IMG/VR virus record: IMGVR_UViG_3300047557_000737
Coordinates: 1-32,347 of that record
Reading direction: 5' to 3' (one strand)
Origin: a virus
Length of the DNA stretch: 32,347 nucleotides
This document shows positions 1 to 6,119 of the stretch, piece after piece (within the stretch, counting starts at the first letter, position 1; each line of letters opens with the position of its first letter). A program made the translations under genes and the position numbers. The notes beneath the pieces were generated by a model. The model made no database searches. It saw only the letters and a list, made by a program, of their open reading frames with translations, and was not told where the DNA came from.

Positions 1-119
1 TTCGGGCAGTCCAACGCTTGGCTGGCAGGATAATGAGGACGAGGTTTTGAGCGACCAACTGCAAATCGCTCAGGACTTCATTTCAAGCCTTACAAACGAC
101 CCGACGCAAGAGTGGACCC
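1..119. repeat. Terminal direct repeat, left copy (contig overlap)
   Basis: Bases 1-119 are identical to 32229-32347. The repeat lies inside one open reading frame that continues in frame across the junction, so the contig closes into a circle of about 32,228 bp. An exact 119-bp overlap equals a k-mer size used by common metagenome assemblers, so it is probably an assembly overlap and not a physical terminal repeat. Confidence 0.93.
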
Positions 120-241
120 TAAGTACCAGCGTGTCGCTTACGAGGTTTGTAGAGAGCCGTGACGACCGCACGGCAGGGTGGGTGGCAACGATGTCATTCC
201 AACTTCCGTATAGCCATAGCATTTGTGAAATTCCGACCTAA
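1..241 (+). CDS. Neck/tail-completion protein, 3' part (gene crosses the contig ends)
   Basis: This is the last 80 codons of a gene that begins at 31966. The codon phase starts at base 2 and ends at the TAA at 239-241. Joined across the circle the protein is 167 aa. The C-terminal half contains NEDEVLSDQLQIAQDFI, a conserved tryptophan, a FVESRDDRTAGW segment and a final Pro-Tyr/Cys motif. This resembles small tail-completion or tail-terminator proteins that follow the portal and head-tail adaptor in Bacteroidetes phages. The position, two genes after the portal, supports a neck role. The specific function is inferred from context and pattern. Confidence 0.7.
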   Translation, partial: SGSPTLGWQDNEDEVLSDQLQIAQDFISSLTNDPTQEWTLSTSVSLTRFVESRDDRTAGWVATMSFQLPYSHSICEIPT

Positions 242-251
242 CCTACATTTA
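222..251 (+). promoter_or_regulatory. Bacteroidetes-type promoter for fibre operon
   Basis: TTTG at 222-225 is followed after 18 nt by TACATTTA at 244-251, a good match to the Bacteroidetes -33 TTTG / -7 TAnnTTTG pattern with A as the last base. The start codon of the next gene is at 267, so the predicted leader is only about 10 nt. The -33 part lies inside the end of the preceding gene. Confidence 0.55.
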
Positions 252-266
252 CCATAAAGCAGAAAT

Positions 267-542
267 ATGCCTACTCCAATTCTACAACAAATGCTCGGCC
301 AGGGCGGTTCCATGCGATTCGTGGACGCTGCGGTATCGGGCCAAAACTTTGACTTCATCGTGGTGAATGCCGCCGCAACCTTCACGACCCTCACGGGTAC
401 AGGTGGCGAAGACCTGCTCACCGCTTACGCATTGAGCGGCAAGTCCGTGTCCGCTGGGATAGTTATTTCAGGCAGGAACGGCGGCAAGATTACTGCCGTC
501 ACTCCATCGGCTGGTTCGGTCATCGGATACACCTTCCTCTAA
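267..542 (+). CDS. Small phage structural protein, unknown
   Basis: A 91-aa protein rich in Gly, Ala, Ser and Thr, beta-like in pattern, with no cysteine, no signal peptide and no membrane segment. The centre carries a FDFIVVNAAATFTTLTGTGG stretch and the C-terminus a GSVIGYTF ending. It sits between the neck/tail-completion gene and the receptor-binding fibre, behind its own predicted promoter (222-251). Composition and position suggest a small virion or fibre-associated protein. I do not recognise the family with certainty. The ATG at 267 follows the promoter box closely and is the only sensible start. Confidence 0.7.
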   Translation: MPTPILQQMLGQGGSMRFVDAAVSGQNFDFIVVNAAATFTTLTGTGGEDLLTAYALSGKSVSAGIVISGRNGGKITAVTPSAGSVIGYTFL

Positions 543-544
543 CC

Positions 545-715
545 ATGCTGATAGGCTACGGCTACGGCTATCCGACTAATATGCTGCAAGGCGGCCTTGC
601 TGCGGCGGCATGGGCGGCGTTCAACGCTCGTGCTACGACCGACGGGGCAGCAGCGGCAGAAGCCGCCGTCAGCGGTTGCCTGCAAGCCCGATTCGCCGTA
701 ATATTCAATTTCTAA
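545..715 (+). CDS. 56-aa protein with FNxRATxDGA motif
   Basis: The ATG at 545 lies 2 nt after the stop of the 267-542 gene, and the TAA at 713-715 ends 1 nt before the next ATG at 717. This tight spacing supports a real gene. The N-terminus is Gly/Tyr-rich (MLIGYGYGYP). The rest contains WAAFNARATTDGAAAAEAA followed by CLQARF. The same pattern, FNTRATADGADAVEAA then CLYLRF, occurs near the N-terminus of the 788-aa tail protein at 20263-22629. The two probably share a small helical virion domain. Function unknown; adjacent to the receptor-binding fibre. Confidence 0.7.
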   Translation: MLIGYGYGYPTNMLQGGLAAAAWAAFNARATTDGAAAAEAAVSGCLQARFAVIFNF

Positions 716-716
716 T

Positions 717-2012
717 ATGCCCACGCCTTCCTTATTGATAGTCCCCGCCCGATTCAAGACGGGCAAGTTGTATTCGCAAATACCAACCAGCGGTGCGGGG
801 GACTTCACCGTTACCCGCAACACCGAGGCACGGCGGTTCGGTCCTGACGGGCTAATTGCGTCCGTAGCATCAGGCATACCGAGGTTGGACTACTACACCA
901 GCGGCGGCGTGACGGGGTGTCCTGCGCTACTCGTAGAACCTGCGGCGACCAACTTAGCACCCAACGCCAACTTGATGAATATCCTTGACACTCCAACGGT
1001 GTCGGGCGGGGTTACATTTACGACTGGCAGTACTGATTTTCTCGCACCCGACGGAACGAGCGCAACCATCAACAAATATGTCGGCGGTGCAGCAAGTGGA
1101 GCAACGCAATCAAGTAGGTATAGCACGACCGCAATAACGGCAACGGCTTCGGGCGTTCACACATTTAGCATTTTTGTGAGGCGTGGCGCAACCAATCCTC
1201 TTGATTTTTGTGTAATTACACCCGTTAGTTTTACAGGCATAAGCCCGAGTCCAGGTCGCTCGTTTTTCAACCTTGCAAGTGGGACCGCAATAACATCGGG
1301 CGCAAGGATTGAGAACTACGGGAATGGATGGTATCGGTTGATTTCTCAACCTCTTACATTGGCTGCTGGCGACCTCACTGGTGGAATGTATTTTGAAATG
1401 GCGAGTACCAGCGGAAGCGTGTCCTTTGCCACATCAGGCGCATTGAACCTCACCGCCTACACTTGGGGAGCACAGTTTGAAGCAGGCAGCGTCGCAACCT
1501 CCTATATCCCCACCACCACAGGCACGGGAAGCCGTTCAGCCGATGTCATCTCGGTCAGCGGAGCGGTCAGCGGGTCCATTGGGCAGACGGAGGGGACGAT
1601 TTATGCGGAGGTGAATTTGAATAATATATCAGGCCTTAAAGCAATTATTCAATTAGATAATGGAACGGGCGATAATCGCTTGCTGATTCAGTTATCAAGT
1701 CCAAACACGTTGACTTTTTTTACTACAAATGCAGGGATTGTTTCTACAATAGCATCAGGAACTATAACGACAGGAACTCACAAAATAGCCGCATCATATT
1801 CGTCTGGAAATGTTCAAATTTATATGGACGGATTATTTTTAGCAAGTGGAACTATGGCAAATTATCCTTCTTTGGCATTAAGCAATGTATCAATCGGAAG
1901 TAGGATTTTTAGCGGAGTTCAAGGCAATTTTCTAAACGACCGCATCCGTGCCTTGGCCCTCTACACCACCCGCCTAAGCAACGCAGAACTCGCAGCCCTA
2001 ACAACCCCGTAA
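717..2012 (+). CDS. Tail fibre / receptor-binding protein with LamG-like C-terminus
   Basis: A 431-aa protein likely to bind the host surface glycan. Residues about 1-90 form an N-terminal region containing LLVEPAATNL, a common phage fibre pattern. Residues about 90-275 look like a carbohydrate-binding beta-sandwich, ending in YTWGAQFEAG then SYIPTT. Residues about 285-431 look like a concanavalin A/LamG-type domain (EGTIYAEVNL, IYMDGLF, NDRIRALALYTTRLSNAEL). DNA at 1621-1920 is AT-rich (my hand count is 107 G+C in 300, about 36%), while flanking DNA is about 55%, so the LamG part looks exchanged. The stop overlaps the next start (TAATG at 2010). Confidence 0.8.
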   Translation: MPTPSLLIVPARFKTGKLYSQIPTSGAGDFTVTRNTEARRFGPDGLIASVASGIPRLDYYTSGGVTGCPALLVEPAATNLAPNANLMNILDTPTVSGGVTFTTGSTDFLAPDGTSATINKYVGGAASGATQSSRYSTTAITATASGVHTFSIFVRRGATNPLDFCVITPVSFTGISPSPGRSFFNLASGTAITSGARIENYGNGWYRLISQPLTLAAGDLTGGMYFEMASTSGSVSFATSGALNLTAYTWGAQFEAGSVATSYIPTTTGTGSRSADVISVSGAVSGSIGQTEGTIYAEVNLNNISGLKAIIQLDNGTGDNRLLIQLSSPNTLTFFTTNAGIVSTIASGTITTGTHKIAASYSSGNVQIYMDGLFLASGTMANYPSLALSNVSIGSRIFSGVQGNFLNDRIRALALYTTRLSNAELAALTTP

Positions 2013-2314
2013 TGCCTACATTCCGCAAGTTCGCATTCCCATCGCAGAAGGTTGCAGACCAGTTGCTCGCATCCCTGCAACCGCTGGACTTCGCCGTGCC
2101 GCTCGGACACCTCTGCGCCGCTACGGATGCGGAAGGGAACTGCATCAAGACCCGCCCTGAATTTGCGGTGGACATCCTATTCCACGACACCTGCCCCGAA
2201 GAACTCGCCGCATTTGTGGTGTGGCCCACGCCGTGCGGGGTGCATTGTTTCAGCGGATGGGATGAACAATACGCCGCCGACTACCAAGAATTTGCAACAC
2301 CGCAAAGCAAATAA
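2012..2314 (+). CDS. Conserved phage protein downstream of fibre
   Basis: A 100-aa soluble protein beginning MPTFRKFAFPS with five cysteines and a C-terminal GVHCFSGWDEQYAADYQEF segment. I recognise this pattern (an FPS-start, a cytosolic acidic core, and a final G-x-H-x-F-x-G motif) from small proteins that follow tail genes in Bacteroidetes phages, but no function is known to me. The start overlaps the fibre stop by one base (TAATG), which suggests translational coupling and a role linked to the fibre, for example assembly or attachment. Confidence 0.7.
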   Translation: MPTFRKFAFPSQKVADQLLASLQPLDFAVPLGHLCAATDAEGNCIKTRPEFAVDILFHDTCPEELAAFVVWPTPCGVHCFSGWDEQYAADYQEFATPQSK

Positions 2315-2325
2315 CATTTCCAACC

Positions 2326-2556
2326 ATGGGACTATTTAACCGCCGAAACGCCAACCCCGACCAACCCAAATTACCACTTATGAAATCAGCCGTCATCGCT
2401 CTGCTCCGTCACCTACTCACCTTCATCGGTGGTACACTCGTCGCCAAAGGTATCATCGACACCGCTACCCTCACCGAAATCATTGGCTCGATATTGACTT
2501 TGTTGTCAGTTGGTTGGATGGCCTTGGATAAATCAAAGGGCGAACCCAACAAGTAG
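2326..2556 (+). CDS. Holin-like two-TM protein
   Basis: A 76-aa protein with a basic N-terminus (GLFNRRNANP), a hydrophobic segment about 24-44 (VIALLRHLLTFIGGTLVA), a short loop, a second hydrophobic segment about 49-66 (EIIGSILTLLSVGWMAL) and a charged tail (DKSKGEPNK). The RHLLTFIGG pattern is like small phage holins of the Pam3 gp28 type. A holin makes membrane lesions that release or activate the endolysin. It sits first in a group with a membrane-anchored coiled coil and faces the amidase gene 1.2 kb away. An internal methionine at residue 19 is an alternative start. The holin call is inferred from topology and position. Confidence 0.6.
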   Translation: MGLFNRRNANPDQPKLPLMKSAVIALLRHLLTFIGGTLVAKGIIDTATLTEIIGSILTLLSVGWMALDKSKGEPNK

Positions 2557-2831
2557 TGAACCTGCTGGAGACCACTATCATCGGCACGGTCAGCGCAATC
2601 GTTGGCGGTGCAGTTGCTTGGCTGACCAAAGGAAAGTTCACGGCAGATAGCCTCCAAGTCAAGCAAGCCCAAGCGGTGCTGGCTATGTGGCAGGCGACCG
2701 CCGAGGCCCAGAACAAAGAGTTAACAGAATTACGCAATGAGTTGTTAGTTTTGCGTCAACGGATTGAGTCATTGGAATCTACTATCCATATGCTTGAATC
2801 CGAAAACGCATCACTAAAAGCCATGCAATGA
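2556..2831 (+). CDS. Membrane-anchored coiled-coil protein (possible lysis accessory)
   Basis: A 91-aa protein starting with GTG that shares its G with the upstream TAG (TAGTG). One hydrophobic segment at about residues 5-23 (TTIIGTVSAIVGGAVAWL) is followed by a long charged coiled coil at about 38-90 with leucines at heptad spacing (LTELRNELLVLRQRIESLES). The topology, a single N-terminal anchor with an extended helix, resembles i-spanin-like proteins or holin-associated factors. It lies directly after the holin candidate and overlaps the phosphoesterase start (ATGA at 2828). No paired outer-membrane spanin lipoprotein is next to it. Confidence 0.6.
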   Translation: MNLLETTIIGTVSAIVGGAVAWLTKGKFTADSLQVKQAQAVLAMWQATAEAQNKELTELRNELLVLRQRIESLESTIHMLESENASLKAMQ

Positions 2832-3712
2832 TTCTACCACTAACCAAACATTCCCGAAACATCCACGAAGTCACCTGCCAATCGGGGCAGGAGTTTCTAC
2901 TTATTTCCGACCTGCATTGGGACAACCCCCATTGCGACAGGGGACTACTTACCAACCATCTCAAAGAGGCACAACGCAGGAACGCAGGAGTCATCGTCAA
3001 CGGTGACTTTTTTTGTTTAATGCAAGGCAAGGGCGACCCACGCAGGAGCAAGGAGGACATCCGAGAAGAACACAACAACGCCCGCTACTTGGATTCCATC
3101 GTCAACACGGCGGTGGAATGGTTTGCACCGTACGCCAAGAACCTGCTGCTGGTTGGCTACGGGAACCACGAAACCTCCATCATCCATCACCAAGAAACCG
3201 ACATCCTGCAACGCTTTGCAAGCACGCTGAACTACGCCACAGGGTCAGCAGTTGAAGTTGGCGGATACGGAGGAACGATTGACATCCGTGTCCAGCACGA
3301 CCCCAATCGGGGGATGAACTTCGTGGTCCATTACTACCACGGTGCAGGTGGGGGTGGACCAGTTACAAAGGGGGTCATCCAAGACCAACGCCTACTCGCA
3401 GCCACCGAAGGCTACGACCTCACATGGATGGGCCATGTTCACGAATTGTACTATCACCAAAACATGATTCACAAATATGACCGCCCCAAGAAGACCCTCA
3501 TTCAAAAGCCTGTTCACCAACTGCGTACTGCGACTTACAAGGAGGAATGGGACGGCGGATACATGGGCTTTCATACTGAACGAGGAAGAGGCCCGAAGCC
3601 TTTGGGAGGCTATTGGATGAAACTTGAAACCAGCAGGAACGCAAGCAAGGACAACAAAGGCACGGAACTGCAACTGCACGCCACCTTCACGCCTGCGGAC
3701 CGCTTATATTGA
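2828..3712 (+). CDS. Calcineurin-like metallophosphoesterase
   Basis: A 294-aa protein with the full set of metallophosphoesterase motifs: D28-x-H30-W-D32 (SDLHWD), G-D60 (NGDFF), GNHE at 112-115, H168/H171 in the HYYHGAGGG stretch, and GHVH at 202-205. The fold binds two metal ions and hydrolyses phosphomonoesters or phosphodiesters. Substrate is unknown; nucleic acid processing, cyclic-nucleotide removal and nucleotide hydrolysis are all possible. It overlaps the coiled-coil gene by 4 nt and is the last rightward gene before the convergent hairpins. Location in the late/lysis block and not in the replication block is notable. Confidence 0.85.
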   Translation: MILPLTKHSRNIHEVTCQSGQEFLLISDLHWDNPHCDRGLLTNHLKEAQRRNAGVIVNGDFFCLMQGKGDPRRSKEDIREEHNNARYLDSIVNTAVEWFAPYAKNLLLVGYGNHETSIIHHQETDILQRFASTLNYATGSAVEVGGYGGTIDIRVQHDPNRGMNFVVHYYHGAGGGGPVTKGVIQDQRLLAATEGYDLTWMGHVHELYYHQNMIHKYDRPKKTLIQKPVHQLRTATYKEEWDGGYMGFHTERGRGPKPLGGYWMKLETSRNASKDNKGTELQLHATFTPADRLY

Positions 3713-3715
3713 CCT

Positions 3716-3756
3716 GTACGAAGTAATCGTACGCCTAAAGTAGCGGAATCCGCTAC
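3716..3756. terminator. Tandem hairpins between convergent genes
   Basis: Two perfect hairpins lie in the 54-nt gap between the phosphoesterase and the leftward amidase: GTACGA (3716-3721), loop AGTAA, TCGTAC (3727-3732), and GTAGCGG (3740-3746), loop AAT, CCGCTAC (3750-3756). Neither is followed by a long T-run on either strand. Position between convergent genes suggests bidirectional termination or RNA end protection. Confidence 0.5.
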
Positions 3757-3766
3757 CTTGCGCAAA

Positions 3767-4192
3767 TTATCCCTCCTGCGTGTCGGAGGCGGTCAAGTAC
3801 AGGTAGCCGTACTCCTTCTCCGCATTGAACTGCGGGCAAGCCTTGGTCACACCTGGGAAGTCACGATGGCCGCAGATGCGGGCCTTGGGATATTTCTGCA
3901 ACCACGATAGCAGCACCCCTGCGATGGCTTGGCGTTGCTGGATGGTGCGGTCGTCCGAATCCTTACCCCCGATGTACGACACATGCAGGCTCGTAGCGTT
4001 GTGTCCTGCAACCCCGTTGGTCACTTTGTCATCCGTAGCAAGGGTCGTGATGTTCCCATTGGCCTCAATGATTTTGTGGTAGCCCACCGACTTCCAACCA
4101 AGCCCCTCCTTCCAATGGCGGCGGATGGATGCGATGGTGGTGTTCTTGGGGGTAGCCGTGCAATGGACGACAAGGTGGGTGATGTTTCTCAT
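3767..4192 (-). CDS. N-acetylmuramoyl-L-alanine amidase (endolysin)
   Basis: A 141-aa Amidase_2/T7 lysozyme-type enzyme that cleaves the bond between MurNAc and L-alanine in peptidoglycan. Visible residues: zinc ligands H10 (HLVVHCTAT), H109 (GHRDFPG) and C119 (KACPQF), with Y38 (GYHK) and K117 as likely catalytic partners. HVSYIGG at 70-76 is the usual core strand. The frame stays open 48 codons upstream, but the ATG at 4192 is chosen because the domain starts there and the ATG overlaps the upstream stop in an ATGA. No signal peptide is seen, so export needs the holin. It and the upstream 83-aa gene are the only leftward genes. Confidence 0.9.
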   Translation of the reverse strand: MRNITHLVVHCTATPKNTTIASIRRHWKEGLGWKSVGYHKIIEANGNITTLATDDKVTNGVAGHNATSLHVSYIGGKDSDDRTIQQRQAIAGVLLSWLQKYPKARICGHRDFPGVTKACPQFNAEKEYGYLYLTASDTQEG

Positions 4193-4440
4193 TCTTCGGG
4201 GTTTAAAAGCGGATAGTAGCAGACGGTATGCTCTTCGTCCTTGGGTAACTGGGATGCAGACACCTCGTGAATCCCTGACCATTGGGCTTTGGCTGGATCG
4301 TAGCCGAGCAACTCGCAGGCCCTGCGGTACTCGCACAGGAGGGCGTGGTTCTGCTCAAGGTCAGCGGGGGATATCGCAATCATAAGCCGCTCCAAGGCAT
4401 TCGTGAGGGCTTTTGCAGGTCGGGTGGAGTGGTAGGTCAT
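4189..4440 (-). CDS. 83-aa protein, first gene of leftward operon
   Basis: A soluble, mostly helical protein (MTYHSTRPAKALTNALERLM, then CEYRRACELLGYDPAKAQW) with no recognisable family. The stop overlaps the amidase ATG (ATGA), so the two are probably translated together. A TAAATTTG box on the minus strand at 4452-4445 ends 4 nt before the ATG at 4440, predicting a leaderless transcript. The conserved pairing with the endolysin suggests a lysis-related or regulatory role, but nothing in the sequence proves it. Confidence 0.7.
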   Translation of the reverse strand: MTYHSTRPAKALTNALERLMIAISPADLEQNHALLCEYRRACELLGYDPAKAQWSGIHEVSASQLPKDEEHTVCYYPLLNPEE

Positions 4441-4444
4441 ACCG

Positions 4445-4452
4445 CAAATTTA
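4445..4452 (-). promoter_or_regulatory. -7 box of leftward lysis operon
   Basis: Minus-strand TAAATTTG matches TAnnTTTG exactly. Four bases separate it from the ATG at 4440, so transcription should start at or within a base or two of the start codon. I see no clear TTG -33 element. Confidence 0.5.
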
Positions 4453-4509
4453 TACGCTATCGGGTGCATTTATGGCGAAAAATAGGAATTTATACCGCTT
4501 CGGGTATAA
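4450..4509 (+). repeat. Operator-like paired repeats in divergent control region
   Basis: TTATACGCTATCGGGT (4450-4465) and TTATACCGCTTCGGGT (4490-4505) match at 12 of 16 positions and are exactly 40 bp apart. The second copy is also a hairpin or dyad: TTATACC, loop GCTTCG, GGTATAA (4490-4509). The first copy overlaps the leftward -7 box. The arrangement fits two operator sites for a regulator acting on the divergent lysis and early promoters. The rest of 4441-4590 holds no gene. Confidence 0.5.
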
Positions 4510-4561
4510 TGCCCTGAAAAAAAAAATTGACACGAGCGGTCGCAAATGGATAGAGCCGTTG

Positions 4562-4569
4562 TAACTTTG
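4562..4569 (+). promoter_or_regulatory. -7 box of rightward early operon
   Basis: TAACTTTG is an exact TAnnTTTG match, 21 nt upstream of the ATG at 4591, the first rightward gene of the early block. No convincing -33 TTG sits at the usual distance. The TTGACA at 4527-4532 is not paired with a TATAAT-like box. Confidence 0.55.
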
Positions 4570-4590
4570 TCGGACACTAAACCCAAACCC

Positions 4591-4710
4591 ATGAACCAAG
4601 AAACCAAAACCAAACTCAAAGCCGCCCTTGCGACTGGCTACATCGTGCTGACCGCCTGCCTCGGCATCGCATTTTTCGGTAGATTCATCCTTGCAATTAT
4701 CACCCACTAA
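4591..4710 (+). CDS. 39-aa single-TM micro-protein
   Basis: Begins MNQETKTKLKAALATG, then one hydrophobic segment at about residues 15-37 (IVLTACLGIAFFGRFILAII). It is the first gene after the early promoter (TAACTTTG at 4562) and has a coding-like composition. Small membrane proteins at this position in phages can affect host membranes or superinfection, but this one has no recognisable family. The stop at 4708-4710 is 10 nt before the next GTG. Confidence 0.6.
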   Translation: MNQETKTKLKAALATGYIVLTACLGIAFFGRFILAIITH

Positions 4711-4720
4711 ACGCTAAGCC

Positions 4721-4864
4721 GTGAAAAAGAAACAGTACAAAATCACTTGGGGCGAAGGTTACGCCCAAATTTGCTCAAGCAAGTTAGAAGTAGCGACCAT
4801 CCTCTTTGACTTACTTTCCGACCATCAATCCGTTAAAGTTGAATTAATCCAAAATCCATCCTAA
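4721..4864 (+). CDS. 47-aa early protein, unknown
   Basis: A GTG start at 4721 and a TAA at 4862-4864, 3 nt before the next ATG. The product begins MKKKQYKITWGEGYAQ and ends with a helical segment and SVKVELIQNPS. It is predicted soluble, alpha/beta, with no family I recognise. Tight packing between neighbours and balanced codon use support it. Confidence 0.6.
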   Translation: MKKKQYKITWGEGYAQICSSKLEVATILFDLLSDHQSVKVELIQNPS

Positions 4865-4867
4865 ACC

Positions 4868-5428
4868 ATGCACAAATTCAAAACCACCAACATCAAAGGG
4901 AAGGACTATGTTGAGGTCAACCAACGCCTCCTGTACTTCCGCAACGAGCCAACCTTTGCAGGCTGGTCCATCGAATCCGACCTCGTTGACCTGCAACCCG
5001 ACCGCTGCTGCATAAAGGCCATCATCCGTGATGCCGATGGCCGCATCCGGGCAACAGGCCACGCCCATGAGGATCGCACCAGTTCCATGATAAACAAGAC
5101 ATCCTATGTAGAAAACTGCGAAACCTCTGCCTTTGGTCGTGCCTTGGCCGCCCTTGGTATCGGTATTGAAACGAGCATCGCATCCGCCAACGAGGTGCAG
5201 ATGGCCATCGCCAAGCAAGAGCAGTTCAACGACTTGAGCGACAAACTTGGATTGGTTCCTTCGTACGATGACTTGACCGTTGCGACCCTCAAGAGCGACT
5301 TCCTAAAGTTGGTCAAGAAACTCCCCGCTGACCAGCAGGAGCGGTTCCTTAAAGACATTGACCAAATGACCCCCGCCCGTTTTGAAAAGGGCATCGCGTT
5401 CATACAAAACCAACTCTCTAAAAAATAA
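4868..5428 (+). CDS. ERF/Rad52-like single-strand annealing candidate
   Basis: A 186-aa protein. Residues 1-115 have the pattern of phage recombination-associated proteins: YVEVNQRLLYFRNE, IRATGHAHEDR and a conserved SYVENCETSAFGRALAALGIG block, which resembles the core of ERF/Rad52-like annealing proteins and their Bacteroidetes-phage relatives. Residues about 125-186 are a separate charged helical tail. If correct, it anneals single strands during recombination-dependent replication. It sits in the early block near an SSB-like gene and upstream of the primase, helicase and VRR-NUC nuclease, which fits. The family call is by eye and could be wrong; the gene itself is secure. Confidence 0.6.
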   Translation: MHKFKTTNIKGKDYVEVNQRLLYFRNEPTFAGWSIESDLVDLQPDRCCIKAIIRDADGRIRATGHAHEDRTSSMINKTSYVENCETSAFGRALAALGIGIETSIASANEVQMAIAKQEQFNDLSDKLGLVPSYDDLTVATLKSDFLKLVKKLPADQQERFLKDIDQMTPARFEKGIAFIQNQLSKK

Positions 5429-5431
5429 GCC

Positions 5432-5671
5432 ATGGCTAACCTACTATCCCGCCTCAACGCTGACGCATTCGTTGCCTTAATGAACGAGCGTGACCAGTAT
5501 TCCAACACCATCAACGAGTTGCTACAAACGATGCAACAAAAGGACTGGTTCCAAGACCTCACTCAAAAAGAGTTGTGGAACTTGTCCATGCACCTTCCCA
5601 AAGATATTTGGGATGGGAATATCCGAACGCTTGTTAACCTGTTTCAAACCCGCCCAATCACCAACCCATGA
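5432..5671 (+). CDS. 79-aa early protein, unknown
   Basis: A helical soluble protein (LNADAFVALMNERDQYSNTI, then DLTQKELWNLSMHLPKDIW). It starts 3 nt after the preceding stop and overlaps the next gene by 4 nt (ATGA at 5668), so it belongs to the early operon. No motif or family is recognised. Confidence 0.65.
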   Translation: MANLLSRLNADAFVALMNERDQYSNTINELLQTMQQKDWFQDLTQKELWNLSMHLPKDIWDGNIRTLVNLFQTRPITNP

Positions 5672-6117
5672 ACCACCTCGTAACCATTCCCAAGTCGGAC
5701 ATATCCAAGCAGGACATCGCCGACATCGCCGCTGGCCTCATCCTCCGCATTGAGGAAGGAGAGGTCAACCCCATCGCCGCCCATGTGCGCCTCAAAGCCG
5801 TTGTCAAAGCCTTGGAGCAAGTCCTCAAATCCACCGAGGACATCGTGCGGGACGAAGCCGAAAAGCACGGCAAGACATTCTCTGCATTTGGTGCAGAAAT
5901 CCAAGTCAAGGAGGGTGCGCTTACTCCGGATTACACGCACGATCAGGTTTGGAGTGACTTGCAGGCATCCATGAAAGCCCGTGAAGAACTGCTCAAGATG
6001 GCCTTCCGCAACGCTGGGAAAGCCACGGTGTACGACGAAGCGACGGGCGAAGCGGTACCTGTGTGTCCGGCAAAAGGGACAAAACCATCCATTGCAGTAA
6101 CTTTTAAGACCACTTAA
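5668..6117 (+). CDS. 149-aa conserved early phage protein, unknown
   Basis: Residues about 15-75 are strongly helical (ADIAAGLILRIEEGEVN, AHVRLKAVVKALEQVLKST) and probably coiled coil. Residues 75-149 are mixed alpha/beta, with a C-terminal KGTKPSIAVTF strand. I have seen similar proteins next to recombination genes in phages, without an assigned activity. It overlaps the upstream gene in an ATGA and lies 2 nt upstream of the next start. A role as an accessory factor for the annealing or SSB-like protein is only a guess from context. Confidence 0.65.
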   Translation: MNHLVTIPKSDISKQDIADIAAGLILRIEEGEVNPIAAHVRLKAVVKALEQVLKSTEDIVRDEAEKHGKTFSAFGAEIQVKEGALTPDYTHDQVWSDLQASMKAREELLKMAFRNAGKATVYDEATGEAVPVCPAKGTKPSIAVTFKTT

Positions 6118-6119
6118 CC

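Noticed and set aside
717-2012. Diversity-generating retroelement target in the fibre
   Set aside because: No reverse transcriptase gene and no template repeat are present anywhere in the genome.
4193-4336. Upstream extension of the amidase
   Set aside because: The 48 extra codons overlap the 83-aa gene in another frame and have an Arg/Ser-rich noise composition; the ATG at 4192 starts the domain and overlaps the upstream stop.
4527-4555. TTGACA -35 type promoter
   Set aside because: No TATAAT-like box at 16-18 nt; the nearby TAACTTTG box fits the host type better.
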